A stretch of DNA of 35,503 nucleotides, taken from NCBI GenBank assembly GCA_900549665.1, contig URPH01000027.1, positions 1 to 35,503 of the forward strand, in the 5' to 3' direction. Positions 23,441 through 32,135 of this stretch are shown piece by piece. The translations under genes were made by a program, and so were the position numbers. The notes under the pieces were generated by a model. That model did not search any database, was not told the DNA's origin, and saw only the letters and a program-made list of their open reading frames with translations. The stretch is from an uncultured Lachnospiraceae bacterium. Its GTDB lineage: Bacteria; Bacillota; Clostridia; Lachnospirales; Lachnospiraceae. The stretch's first letter is position 1, and every line of letters starts with the position of its first letter.

Positions 23441-24871
23441 TTGAAAAAAAGATGGTTGCCGTTTCTTTTATGTCTGCTTCTGGCAGCGGGTCTGATCCTG
23501 GTCGGTCTTTTTTTATCAAAGAAAAACAGGGCAAGTGGGGTAGAGGTATTTTTGCCATCCGCACAGAGCCCGTCTGCAAACGATGTCACAGAGGATGGGA
23601 GCCTGTCACAGTCAGTCAGTGATAATGACAGTTTAAAGGTTTCTTCCGTGATCAAAACAGACGGTCTGGGATATCAGGTAAACGATAAGAAAAAAGCCTA
23701 TTTTGAAAAGGGAGAGGAAGGGACGTGTTTCCAGGTAGTGGATGCTCACACCAGGAAGACCGTATTTACCGGACAAGTCGACAGAAAAGGTACGGGTGAT
23801 TTTTCCGGGGTCACAGCTCCGGGAATTTATTATATTGAGGCGGCGCATGTCGGACGGTCCGGACAGTTTGTGATTCTGGAGGACAAATACAGGGATATGG
23901 CAGACAGTCTGTATCAGGAGTTTTTTTCCTATGCACAGGCAAAAGGAACCGATACAGCGGACAGGCTGCAGATTCTTTCATGGATTTTGCGTTATGCGGA
24001 CACCTATACAGATACTTCGGAATATTCCTTTTTGGCAGATGATATCCGTGGCAGGACGGACGGCGGATATCTGTCCGGCTGCATGGAGATCGCGGATGAT
24101 CTGATAAATGAGATAGAGGGTGCCGCTACAGAGAAGCTTTCCTTGTACAGTGTTGTTATGGCATCATTATCGCAGAAGATTCAGGCATATGACAGGGAAA
24201 GATCCAATACATATTTAAAAGAGGCTGTCGGGGCGTACGCCAATGTCGTGCAGAGAAAAAATGAGCTGACGGATGAAGCATGGATTTTTTATGCGGCAGC
24301 GCAATTATATAAAACAACCGGACAGCCGGCATATCGTGTTGTTGCAGAGCAGTATCTGAAGGCGGCTAAAGAGGAAGAAAGGTTTGTAAAGGATGATCCG
24401 CAAGATAAACAGCGGGCGGATGAAGCCTTTGTTTTTGGTCTTGTGACTTATCTGCAGACGACGGACAAGGTTGATGTGGATCTGTGTGAAAACGGTATGA
24501 AGATGTTGATCCGTCAGGCAGAAGTCTATGCTGAAATGACGGAAGCTGATTTTTACGATGGTTTCGGGGGTGATGCCGCAAGCTGTCTGATTACTGACAG
24601 ACTTTATGTGATAGCGATCGTTGAGCATGTTATTGTCAGTCAGGAATACAACAATATTCTGAAAGCAGCAATTCACAATCTGGGAGGCTGCAATAGGGAT
24701 GGGCAGATCTATCTGTCAGAGCATGGGATTATCCGTACGGATTATGATGAGCCGGGAAGTGATGCTGTCAATGCAGCGGCTTATTATTATCTGTTAGGCC
24801 AGATCTGTGAAAGTGATTACAAGGAAAACGAAAGTATCAGAAGTGAAGCAATGGAAAGTGAGGAACCATAA
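23441..24871 (+). CDS. Exported GH9-like protein with CelD_N-type domain, active-site residues missing
   Basis: A 476-aa protein starting at TTG 23441 (TATGGAG eight bases upstream). Residues about 5-25 are a signal or anchor (WLPFLLCLLLAAGLILVGLFL), followed by a Ser/Asp-rich linker. Residues about 75-150 resemble the Ig-like N-terminal domain of GH9 cellulases: GDFSGVTAPGIYYIEAAHVGRSGQF. The rest is an all-helical toroid-like region with GH9-like phrases such as DEAWIFYAAAQLYKTTGQPAY. The motifs of active enzymes are altered: the DxSGGWHDAGD region reads DIRGRTDGGYLSGC and no PHHR-like or final catalytic Glu motif is evident. Its stop abuts the ddl start, so it belongs with D-Ala-D-Ala synthesis; I infer a cell-wall or glycan-binding role. 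Confidence 0.65.
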   Translation: MKKRWLPFLLCLLLAAGLILVGLFLSKKNRASGVEVFLPSAQSPSANDVTEDGSLSQSVSDNDSLKVSSVIKTDGLGYQVNDKKKAYFEKGEEGTCFQVVDAHTRKTVFTGQVDRKGTGDFSGVTAPGIYYIEAAHVGRSGQFVILEDKYRDMADSLYQEFFSYAQAKGTDTADRLQILSWILRYADTYTDTSEYSFLADDIRGRTDGGYLSGCMEIADDLINEIEGAATEKLSLYSVVMASLSQKIQAYDRERSNTYLKEAVGAYANVVQRKNELTDEAWIFYAAAQLYKTTGQPAYRVVAEQYLKAAKEEERFVKDDPQDKQRADEAFVFGLVTYLQTTDKVDVDLCENGMKMLIRQAEVYAEMTEADFYDGFGGDAASCLITDRLYVIAIVEHVIVSQEYNNILKAAIHNLGGCNRDGQIYLSEHGIIRTDYDEPGSDAVNAAAYYYLLGQICESDYKENESIRSEAMESEEP

Positions 24872-25909
24872 ATGAAGATTGCAGTGTTAGCAGGAGGTAC
24901 CAGTACAGAAAGAGATGTATCTCTGGTTTCCGGGACCGGCGTTTACCGGGCCTTGAAGAAAAAGGGACATGAAGTTGTATTGTTGGATGTATATCTGGGC
25001 ATAGAGCTTTCAAAAGAGGAAAAGGAAAATATTTTTTCTGATCCGAGAGATTTCAGCGAGGGAATAAAACCGGTAACAGAGATCAATCCGGATGTCAGCA
25101 AGATCATTGCACAGCGTTCCGATCCGGAACTGGGATTTTTTGGCCCCAACGTGCTTGATATCTGCCGCATGGCGGATATTGTATTTCTGGCGCTGCACGG
25201 TATGAATGGCGAGGATGGACGTATTCAGGCAGCCTTTGACCTTTTAAATATCAAATATACCGGAACCGACTATATCAGCAGTACTCTTGCCATGGATAAG
25301 GCTCTGACCAAGGATATTTTTATGCAGGCAAAGGTTTTGACGCCTTATGGCTTTGGCATCAAAAAAGGAGAAGAGCTGCCTGCGATCAGCTTTCCCTGCG
25401 TTGTCAAGACCAGTCACGGCGGTTCGAGCGTCGGTGTTTATTTTGCCGATGATGAAAAGCAGCTTCAGGATGCATTAAAGGATGCATATACATATGAGGA
25501 TGAGGTTGTCATCGAGCAGTTTATCAAAGGCCGTGAATTTACGGATGTTGTCATTGACGGAGAGGCTTATCCGGTCGTACAGATTGCGCCCAGGGAAGGC
25601 TTTTACGATTACAAAAACAAGTATCAGGCAGGAAGTACGGAAGAAATCTGTCCGGCACCTATTTCCAAAGAACTGACTGAGCGTATCCAGGATGTGGCAA
25701 AGGCTGCGTACAAGGCATTACGTCTTAAAGTATATGCACGTATGGACTTTATTGTGGATGATAAGGAACAGATTTACTGCCTCGAAGCCAATACCCTGCC
25801 CGGTATGACACCAACATCCCTGATTCCGCAGGAGGCGGCAGCGGTAGGAATCGGATATGAGGATCTGTGCCAGATGCTGGTTGAGTTATCACTGGCTAAA
25901 TACGAATGA
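24872..25909 (+). CDS. ddl: D-alanine--D-alanine ligase
   Basis: A 345-aa ATP-grasp ligase making the D-Ala-D-Ala end of the peptidoglycan stem peptide, the target of vancomycin. It has KIAVLAGGTSTERDVSLVSG at the N-terminus, ALHGMNGEDGRIQAAFDLL, the ATP-grasp loop PCVVKTSHGGSSVGVYF, the omega-loop tyrosine region GFYDYKNKYQAGST typical of D-Ala-D-Ala rather than D-Ala-D-Lac enzymes, and CLEANTLPGMTPTSLIP at the metal site. The start directly follows the stop of the GH9-like gene (ATAAATG), with GAGGAA as ribosome site, so translation is coupled. murF, the next enzyme in the pathway, follows 101 bases later. Confidence 0.96.
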   Translation: MKIAVLAGGTSTERDVSLVSGTGVYRALKKKGHEVVLLDVYLGIELSKEEKENIFSDPRDFSEGIKPVTEINPDVSKIIAQRSDPELGFFGPNVLDICRMADIVFLALHGMNGEDGRIQAAFDLLNIKYTGTDYISSTLAMDKALTKDIFMQAKVLTPYGFGIKKGEELPAISFPCVVKTSHGGSSVGVYFADDEKQLQDALKDAYTYEDEVVIEQFIKGREFTDVVIDGEAYPVVQIAPREGFYDYKNKYQAGSTEEICPAPISKELTERIQDVAKAAYKALRLKVYARMDFIVDDKEQIYCLEANTLPGMTPTSLIPQEAAAVGIGYEDLCQMLVELSLAKYE

Positions 25910-26010
25910 TATCAGAGCGGCAGATATTCGGCTGCTTTGGGACCGGATTATGAGGTGTCCTGCATCTATGCAGTCTTCATATAAGTATGAGAAAAAGAGG
26001 GAAATAAAGG

Positions 26011-27411
26011 ATGATGAAGGAATTGAGCTGCCTGGAGGCAGCAAAAGCGGTAGGCGGTACATTTTACGGAAGTAAAGAGGCCGGTGAGGTCTGTATAAAA
26101 GGTGTTGCGGTCGATTCACGAAAGGTTCCGGAAAACGGCCTGTTTGTAGCAATAGCCGGGGAACATGTTGACGGACATAAATTTATTCCCTCGGTATTGG
26201 AAAATGGTGCTGCCTGTGCATTGAGCGAACAGAAGCTGACCGATGTTGAACCGTACATTCTTGTTGACAACACGCAGAGAGCCTTGAGAGATCTGGCTGA
26301 ATACTACCGTCAAAAGCTGGATGTTACGGTAGTTGGTGTGACAGGCAGTGTCGGAAAGACCAGTACAAAGGAAATGCTTGCCTCTGTACTTTCACAAAAA
26401 TATCAAGTACAGAAAACAGCAGGTAATTTTAACAATGAGATCGGTCTGCCACTGACGGTTTTCACGATCGGAACAGAGCACGAGATTGCCATTCTGGAAA
26501 TGGGTATCAGTGACTTCGGAGAGATGAGCAGGCTGGCTAAGATCGCAAGACCGGATTATATGGTCATTACCAATATCGGGCAGTGTCATCTGGAAAATTT
26601 AAAGACCAGAGACGGTATCTTAAGAGCCAAGACAGAGTGCTTTGAGTATATGAAGGATTCTTCCAAAATCATTTTAAACGGTGATGACGACAAGCTTTCC
26701 GGAATTAAGAGTGTACCCGGCAAGGAGCTTCATTTCTTTTCCTTTTCCAACGCATCCTGTGATGCCTATGCGTCGGATGTACAAAACAGACAGCTTTATG
26801 GAAGTGATGCCGTGATCCACCTGAAAAACGGTGAAGCAGAAGAGCGCTTTCCGGTGCATATTTCTCTCCCGGGAGACCACATGGTCATGAATGCGGTTGC
26901 CGCTGCGCTTTTAGGTCACCTGTTAGGACTTGATGATGAGCAGATCGCAGAAGGAATTGCAGGTGTGGAAGCGATGGACGGACGTGGCAAAATGATCCGG
27001 ACAGAACGTTATACGCTGATCGATTCCTGCTATAATGCCAATCCAAAAGCGGTAAAGGCCGAGCTGGATTTGTTAGCATGTGCTAACACACGTAAGGTGG
27101 CTTTGCTTGGTGACATGCTTGAACTTGGTAATAATGAAAAAGATCTGCATTATGAAGTGGGAAACTACGCCTGTAAAAAGGGCATTGATGTGCTGATCTG
27201 TGTCGGAACACTTTCTGAATATACCGCGAAAGGTGCACAGGAATCGGATGATAAGGACGGAACCGAGGTCTATTATTTCACAGATAAGCCGGCATTTATG
27301 AAGACCGCAGATGCAATCCTGAGAGAGGATGATACCGTTTTGATAAAGGCCTCCAACGGATCCGGCTTCCGTGAACTTTTAGATTATTTGTCTGCTTCCA
27401 AAAGCTTTTGA
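26011..27411 (+). CDS. murF: UDP-N-acetylmuramoyl-tripeptide--D-alanyl-D-alanine ligase
   Basis: A 466-aa Mur ligase that joins D-Ala-D-Ala from Ddl to UDP-MurNAc-tripeptide. The N-terminal domain contains VDSRKVPENGLFVAIAGEHVDGH (part: VDSRKVPENGLFVAI), the central ATPase has the P-loop VTGSVGKTSTKEMLASVLS, NNEIGLPLT, and ITNIGQCHLEN, and the C-terminal domain carries IDSCYNANPKAVKAEL and LLGDMLELG. Length is normal. ATG 26011 and ATG 26014 are both possible; AAATAAAGG is upstream. Its last 28 bases overlap the 3' end of plsC on the other strand. Confidence 0.95.
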   Translation: MMKELSCLEAAKAVGGTFYGSKEAGEVCIKGVAVDSRKVPENGLFVAIAGEHVDGHKFIPSVLENGAACALSEQKLTDVEPYILVDNTQRALRDLAEYYRQKLDVTVVGVTGSVGKTSTKEMLASVLSQKYQVQKTAGNFNNEIGLPLTVFTIGTEHEIAILEMGISDFGEMSRLAKIARPDYMVITNIGQCHLENLKTRDGILRAKTECFEYMKDSSKIILNGDDDKLSGIKSVPGKELHFFSFSNASCDAYASDVQNRQLYGSDAVIHLKNGEAEERFPVHISLPGDHMVMNAVAAALLGHLLGLDDEQIAEGIAGVEAMDGRGKMIRTERYTLIDSCYNANPKAVKAELDLLACANTRKVALLGDMLELGNNEKDLHYEVGNYACKKGIDVLICVGTLSEYTAKGAQESDDKDGTEVYYFTDKPAFMKTADAILREDDTVLIKASNGSGFRELLDYLSASKSF

Positions 27412-28130
27412 TTTTTTAAATAAGTTTCTAAAATGATTTCTCTGACGTTCTCGCATAATTGCTTCTTTTCATCTCTTGTCAGGCTGGCTGTTTCAATCGG
27501 TTTGCCATACTCAAGGATGACTTTGGAAGGAACGATGCGGGGACGTTGTTTTTCGTAGATAGCTTCGGAATTGTTGATCGTAACCGGTATGATCGTACAT
27601 CCGGTTCTTTCTGCGATCTTGAAAGTACCCTTGTGAAATTCCTGTAATGGTTCATCTGTCTTGTTCCGTGTGCCTTCCGGGCATACATGGACGGAGATGC
27701 CGTTGTTGATCAGATCAATGGCATCCTTGATTGTCTGCATACCTTTTTTGATATCGCTGCGATCTAAAAACAGGCAGTGCATATAGCGCATCCAGCGGGA
27801 AAAAGACGGAATTTTGGCCATGACATCCTTGGCAATATAACCGGTCTGTCTCGGGACACGGTAATAGGTCAGGATGACATCATAATAACTGCGGTGATTG
27901 CTGATATATAAAACCGGCCGATCCTTTGGCACATTTTCCTCACCGATAACGGTAAGATCGACGCCGGATATCACCTTAACACACCGGAATGCCCAGCCGA
28001 CGATCGCAAGGGAGACCCTGCCTTTGATTTCGGGATTGAATTTGCCGATAATAAACAGAACAAACTGGATCGGGAGACTGACGATCAGAAATAAAACAAC
28101 ACAGACAAAAATAATAATAAAACGTATCAT
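27384..28130 (-). CDS. plsC: 1-acyl-sn-glycerol-3-phosphate acyltransferase
   Basis: A 248-aa membrane acyltransferase that adds the second acyl chain to lysophosphatidic acid. I place the start at ATG 28130, giving MIRFIIIFVCVVLFLIVSLP as an N-terminal membrane anchor; a longer open frame reaches 28211 but has no better ribosome site and enters the repeat-flanking DNA. Acyltransferase motifs: NHRSYYDVILTYY (NHx4D), LFLDRSD, and CPEGTRNK. A second hydrophobic segment follows the first. It reads opposite to murF, and the two 3' ends overlap by 28 bases with no terminator. One complete interspersed repeat lies about 55 bases upstream of its start. Confidence 0.9.
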   Translation of the reverse strand: MIRFIIIFVCVVLFLIVSLPIQFVLFIIGKFNPEIKGRVSLAIVGWAFRCVKVISGVDLTVIGEENVPKDRPVLYISNHRSYYDVILTYYRVPRQTGYIAKDVMAKIPSFSRWMRYMHCLFLDRSDIKKGMQTIKDAIDLINNGISVHVCPEGTRNKTDEPLQEFHKGTFKIAERTGCTIIPVTINNSEAIYEKQRPRIVPSKVILEYGKPIETASLTRDEKKQLCENVREIILETYLKNQKLLEADK

Positions 28131-28183
28131 AATAAATGGAGCTGTCCTTTCGTGAGAGATAAGTAAGTGCGTGTGAAAATACC

Positions 28184-28340
28184 GGATTGCTGCGTGCATG
28201 GCACTCCGCAATCCTCAGAAACATTCGTAATCCGCGCATTTTTCTTTGAAAAATGGCTGCTTACTCATGTTTCTGGCGGGTCAAGAAGGCAGAAAACCTC
28301 TTGCAAGCGAGCTTGCATCGGCTTTCTGTCTTTTTGACCC
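28184..28340 (-). repeat. Complete copy of three-hairpin interspersed repeat (minus orientation)
   Basis: On the minus strand: hairpin 1 (28340-28278) with GGGTCAA/TTGACCC and inner GCAAGC/GCTTGC; hairpin 2 (28275-28216) with CAGAAACAT/ATGTTTCTG and inner CATTTTTC/GAAAAATG; hairpin 3 (28214-28184) with GGATTGC/GCAATCC. The single-stranded joints ATGAGxAAGxAGC and GCGGATTxCGAATGTTT are shared with the copy at 22191-22360. It fills most of the 303-base gap between plsC and the lipoprotein gene. Confidence 0.85.
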
Positions 28341-28433
28341 TAGTATTTTCATTATATAAAAAATAAAAAATAAAGACAAGCCAAAAGGTTATAGCCGGCT
28401 GCTTTCCAACATATTTTTATAAAAAGCCATTGG

Positions 28434-28886
28434 ATGAACAATATGTTGGATATATACAGAAAAATAGGCTGCGGAATAAGGAAACACAGTATTCGGACCG
28501 GTTTTATACTGCTGCTTTTGGGGATGCTGTGCGGATGCGGCAAAAAAGAGGAGGCTCCCGAAAAGGTGCGTGATCTGGAGCTTACGGTTGTTGCAAAAGA
28601 AAATCTTCCGGAGGAACTTTTGCAGATCGTGGAGAGTAAAAAGTCGGTGCCATTTAAATTTACCTTTAACGATGGGGAATACCTGTATATCTGTGTCGGA
28701 TATGGGGAGCAGGAAAGCGGAGGTTACAGTATTACAGTAGAAGATCTGTATCTGACACAAAATGCGATCTATGCCAAAACCTGTCTGATCGGGCCCGGAC
28801 CGGATGTACCGGATGACGGTGTTTATTCCTATCCGTACATTGTGTTAAAAACAGAATACCTCGATTATTCGGTTGTCTTTGATTAG
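28434..28886 (+). CDS. PrcB_C-type lipoprotein
   Basis: A 150-aa secreted lipoprotein. The N-terminus has a basic stretch (RKIGCGIRKHSIR), a hydrophobic core GFILLLLGM and the lipobox LCGC at about residues 32-35, so Cys35 is the likely lipidated residue. The mature part resembles the PrcB C-terminal domain: a strand with YLYICVGYGEQESGGYSITVEDL and a closing SYPYIVLKT. PrcB of Treponema denticola helps the protease PrtP; in Clostridia the domain occurs in small lipoproteins of unknown role. The start is uncertain between ATG 28434 and 28443, since neither has a strong ribosome site. A promoter for the pyr genes lies in its 3' end. Confidence 0.75.
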   Translation: MNNMLDIYRKIGCGIRKHSIRTGFILLLLGMLCGCGKKEEAPEKVRDLELTVVAKENLPEELLQIVESKKSVPFKFTFNDGEYLYICVGYGEQESGGYSITVEDLYLTQNAIYAKTCLIGPGPDVPDDGVYSYPYIVLKTEYLDYSVVFD

Positions 28887-28901
28887 GCAAAATGCTATAC
28901 T
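28873..28901 (+). promoter_or_regulatory. Probable promoter of the pyr cluster
   Basis: TTGTCT at 28873-28878, a 17-base spacer ending in TGC, and TATACT at 28896-28901 (extended -10). It overlaps the last codons of the lipoprotein gene and lies 41 bases before pyrC. Confidence 0.6.
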
Positions 28902-28942
28902 TTTTTTAGCCTTATGGCATGAAGATGAATGGAGAAAAATAC

Positions 28943-30232
28943 ATGTTGCTGATTCAGAATGCGAGGGTGGTTGATCCGGTTTCCCAGACCGATGAAATGC
29001 TTGATCTTGTGATCGATCAGGGAAAGATCGCAAAGATTTTGAGACCGGAGGAAACACCTCAGTTTATAAAGACACACGAGGTAAAAACAGAGGATGCGAA
29101 AGGATGCGTGGTATCACCGGGATTGTGGGATGTGCATGTGCATTTTCGCGATCCGGGATTTACCTACAAGGAAGATATCGAAAGCGGCGCAAGGGCCGCT
29201 CTGGCCGGCGGGATCACAACGGTTGTATTGATGGCCAATACCAATCCTGTGGTAGATAATCCGGAGACGCTTCAATATGTGATAAATAAGGGAGCGCGGA
29301 CCGATCTCCATGTGAAGACCTGCGCTTCGATCAGTGTCGGATTAAAGGGAAAACAGTTAGTCGATATGGAGACTTTAAAGGAAAACGGAGCGGTTGGATT
29401 TACCGATGACGGAATACCGCTTTTAGATGAAAGCTTTGTAATAGAAGCCATGAAGAAGGCGTCTGATCTGCATATGCCTTTGAGCTTCCATGAGGAGAAC
29501 CCCGCATATATCAAAAATAATGGTGTTAACCGAGGTAAGGCGAGTGCCTGTTATGGTATCGACGGCTCTGACCGTATGGCTGAAATATCCATGATAGAAA
29601 GAGATATCCGCTTAGCTGCCGAAACCGGTGCAGAGATCGATATCCAGCATATCAGTACGGCAGAGGGAGTTGAACTGGTGCGTCAGGCCAGAAAAAAATA
29701 TCCCAATATCCATGCGGAGGCAACACCTCATCATTTTTCCCTGACTGAGGATGCGGCAATAGAGCATGGAACACTGGCCAAGATGAATCCGCCGCTTCGT
29801 ACCGAAGAGGATCGTGAAGCCATTATCAGAGGGCTTGCGGATCAGACGATAGAAATCATTGCAACCGATCATGCTCCTCATGCTGCAGAGGAAAAGGCAA
29901 AGGATATTACTGCCGCTCCGAGCGGTATTCTGGGTCTGGAGACGGCACTTCCGTTAGCAGTGACTAATCTTGTGAGACCCGGACATATGACCCTTATGCA
30001 GGTTTTGGAAAGAATGACTGCGGGTCCGTGCAGGCTGTATCATATGGAGCCACCCCAAATCGCAGAGGGAGAAAATGCGGATCTGGTCGTTTTTAATCCG
30101 GATGAGACCTTTGTATATGAAAAATCCCTGTCCAAATCTCAAAACTCTCCGTTTTTGGGACAAACACTGTATGGCAAGATCCATATGACGATCACGGACG
30201 GAAAAATTGTATACAGAGCGGCAGAAATATGA
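28943..30232 (+). CDS. pyrC: Dihydroorotase
   Basis: A 429-aa zinc amidohydrolase that cyclises N-carbamoyl-aspartate to dihydroorotate in pyrimidine synthesis. ATG 28943 is chosen because GGAG (28931-28934) is eight bases upstream and the protein then begins MLLIQNARVVDPVSQTDE. The zinc motif is DVHVHFRDPG, followed by FTYKEDIESGARAALAGGITT and MANTNPVVD; later come LSFHEENP, DIQHISTAEG, HAEATPHHFSLT and the Asp of IIATDHAPHA. The C-terminus has the usual ITDGKIVY strand. It is the type I (PyrC/AllB-like) long form common in Firmicutes. pyrK follows after a gap filled with tandem repeats. Confidence 0.95.
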   Translation: MLLIQNARVVDPVSQTDEMLDLVIDQGKIAKILRPEETPQFIKTHEVKTEDAKGCVVSPGLWDVHVHFRDPGFTYKEDIESGARAALAGGITTVVLMANTNPVVDNPETLQYVINKGARTDLHVKTCASISVGLKGKQLVDMETLKENGAVGFTDDGIPLLDESFVIEAMKKASDLHMPLSFHEENPAYIKNNGVNRGKASACYGIDGSDRMAEISMIERDIRLAAETGAEIDIQHISTAEGVELVRQARKKYPNIHAEATPHHFSLTEDAAIEHGTLAKMNPPLRTEEDREAIIRGLADQTIEIIATDHAPHAAEEKAKDITAAPSGILGLETALPLAVTNLVRPGHMTLMQVLERMTAGPCRLYHMEPPQIAEGENADLVVFNPDETFVYEKSLSKSQNSPFLGQTLYGKIHMTITDGKIVYRAAEI

Positions 30233-30241
30233 TGGAAACAA

Positions 30242-30331
30242 AAAATACGGCAGATAGGTAAAATACAGCAGATAGGTAAGATATATCAGAAAGAGAAAAT
30301 ACAGCAGAAATAGAAAATACGACAGAAAGAG
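30242..30331 (+). repeat. Five 18-bp tandem repeats between pyrC and pyrK
   Basis: Units begin at 30242, 30260, 30278, 30296 and 30314, with consensus AAAATACAGCAGAWAGGW. Units 1 and 2 differ at one base, the others at several. The last unit ends in AGAAAGAGG, which, with the following GAAATAAA, forms the ribosome site of pyrK at ATG 30340. The units are unstructured and purine-rich. Confidence 0.9.
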
Positions 30332-30339
30332 GAAATAAA

Positions 30340-31125
30340 ATGGGAAAAAGAAAAGAAACTGCCAGTGTGCAGAAACAGACCTGTATTGCTCCCGGTATTT
30401 ATGATATGTGGATCAATACCACATTGGCCAAGGAAGCAAAGCCGGGTCAGTTTATCAATGTTTATCCGGAAGACAGCTCCACGCTTCTTCCCCGACCGAT
30501 CAGTATCTGTGAGGCCGACGGAGACCAGAATAAGCTCCGTATCGTTTACCGTACAGCGGGAAAGGGCACAACGGAATTTTCCAAATACCGGGAAGGAAAG
30601 GATATTGCCATCCTCGGTACTCTGGGAAACGGGTTTCCGCTGGACAAGGCAAAAGGAAAAAAATGCTTCCTGATGGGTGGCGGAATTGGTATTCCCCCGA
30701 TGGTGCAGTTAGCAAAGAAGCTGCATGAGCAGGGCGACTGTGAGATACAGATCATTGTCGGCTACCGTGATGCCGACCTGTTTTTACAAAAAGATCTGGA
30801 AAAGTATGGAAGGGTCTATGTTGCAACAGAGGATGGAAGCGTTGGCAGCAAGGGAAATGTCATGGATGCGATCCGTGAAAACCGGTTAAGTGCAGATGTG
30901 ATCTATGCCTGCGGCCCGATGCCGATGCTTCGGGCAATCAAAAAGTTTGCAGAGGCTAACAATATGGAGGCATATATTTCCCTCGAAGAAAGAATGGCCT
31001 GCGGTGTCGGTGCCTGCCTGGGCTGTGTATGCAAGACCACACATAAGGATCATCATTCCCATGTAAACAATGCAAGAGTATGTACGGATGGTCCGGTATT
31101 TGAGGCAAAGGAGGTAGACATCTGA
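30340..31125 (+). CDS. pyrK: Dihydroorotate dehydrogenase electron-transfer subunit
   Basis: A 261-aa FAD and 2Fe-2S protein that passes electrons from dihydroorotate oxidation on PyrD (type 1B) to NAD+. The FAD domain has RPISICEAD, the NAD domain GGGIGIPPMVQLAKKL and YACGPMPML, and the C-terminal iron-sulfur loop has CGVGACLGCVCKT with a later NARVCTDGPVF, giving the four expected cysteines. Its stop TGA overlaps the pyrD start by one base (TGATG), so the two subunits are translationally coupled. The ribosome site is built from the last unit of the tandem repeat. Confidence 0.95.
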   Translation: MGKRKETASVQKQTCIAPGIYDMWINTTLAKEAKPGQFINVYPEDSSTLLPRPISICEADGDQNKLRIVYRTAGKGTTEFSKYREGKDIAILGTLGNGFPLDKAKGKKCFLMGGGIGIPPMVQLAKKLHEQGDCEIQIIVGYRDADLFLQKDLEKYGRVYVATEDGSVGSKGNVMDAIRENRLSADVIYACGPMPMLRAIKKFAEANNMEAYISLEERMACGVGACLGCVCKTTHKDHHSHVNNARVCTDGPVFEAKEVDI

Positions 31126-32057
31126 TGGAAGCACAAAAGACAGTACAGACAAAGCTCAATACAGAAGTTACAATAGCGGGTGTCACCTTTAAAAATCCGG
31201 TTATGACTGCATCCGGTACATTTGGCTCCGGAATGGAGTACGGAGAATTTGTTGATCTGAATAAGCTGGGAGCTGTTGTCACAAAAGGGGTAGCCAATGT
31301 GCCGTGGCCGGGCAATCCCACACCGAGAGTGACAGAGACCTATGGCGGCATGTTAAATGCCATCGGTCTGCAAAATCCCGGAATCGATGTTTTTATTGAA
31401 CGTGATCTGGAATTTTTAAAACAATATGATACAAAGGTAATCGTCAATGTATGCGGAAAGAGCGTTGAGGATTATTTAGAGGTTGTGGAACGCTTATCCG
31501 ATGAGGCGGTTGATATGCTTGAGATCAACGTATCCTGTCCCAATGTCAAGGAGGGCGCCATCGCATTTGGCCAGAAGGCAGATGCTTTGTATGATATCAC
31601 ATCACAGATCAAAAAAGTCGCAGCCCAGCCGGTTATCATGAAATTAAGCCCCAACGTCACCGACATTACCGAGATGGCAAAGGCGGCAGAGGCTGCCGGA
31701 GCAGATGCGCTTTCCATGATTAATACTATTACCGGTATGAAGATCGATATCCACCGCAGAAAGTTTGCCTTGGCTAACAAGACGGGCGGAATGTCAGGAC
31801 CTGCGATCAAACCGGTAGCTGTGCGGATGGTTTACCAGACCGCCCAGGCTGTTAAGATTCCGATCATTGGCATGGGCGGTATTGCCAATGCGGAAGATGC
31901 CATTGAATTTTTACTGGCAGGTGCAACGGCCGTAAGTATCGGAGCCATGAATTTTATCAATCCTTATACTACGGTTGAAACCGTTCAGGGTATTGAAGAT
32001 TATATGAGAAAGTATCAGATTACCGATATTAAGGAACTGATCGGAGCCGTTCAGTAA
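31125..32057 (+). CDS. pyrD: Dihydroorotate dehydrogenase, class 1B catalytic subunit
   Basis: A 310-aa FMN enzyme that oxidises dihydroorotate to orotate. The class 1B features are PVMTASGTFGSGMEYGEFVDL, VTKGVANVPWPGNPTPRVTET (part: GNPTPRVTET), MLNAIGLQNPG, and the catalytic cysteine in INVSCPNVKEG rather than the serine of class 2. FMN-binding motifs include VIMKLSPNVTDI, GMSGPAIKPVA and GMGGIANAEDA, IEFLLAGATAVSIG. It pairs with pyrK. The remaining pyr genes (pyrB, pyrE, pyrF) are not in this window. A short AT-rich gap without an evident terminator leads to sipL. Confidence 0.96.
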   Translation: MEAQKTVQTKLNTEVTIAGVTFKNPVMTASGTFGSGMEYGEFVDLNKLGAVVTKGVANVPWPGNPTPRVTETYGGMLNAIGLQNPGIDVFIERDLEFLKQYDTKVIVNVCGKSVEDYLEVVERLSDEAVDMLEINVSCPNVKEGAIAFGQKADALYDITSQIKKVAAQPVIMKLSPNVTDITEMAKAAEAAGADALSMINTITGMKIDIHRRKFALANKTGGMSGPAIKPVAVRMVYQTAQAVKIPIIGMGGIANAEDAIEFLLAGATAVSIGAMNFINPYTTVETVQGIEDYMRKYQITDIKELIGAVQ

Positions 32058-32135
32058 AACAGGATGGTTATCATGCATTTTTAGTCATATCTTTTTGGGA
32101 CATATCATAAGATGTAATAAGCCTAAGGAGGTTGG

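Noticed and set aside
23419..23622. Plus-strand ATG frame beginning MENRFEKK near the GH9-like start
   Set aside because: It is out of frame with the long protein and ends after 67 codons; the TTG at 23441 gives the signal peptide and the long frame.
30242..30331. CRISPR array
   Set aside because: The 18-base units are contiguous with no spacers and no cas genes nearby.
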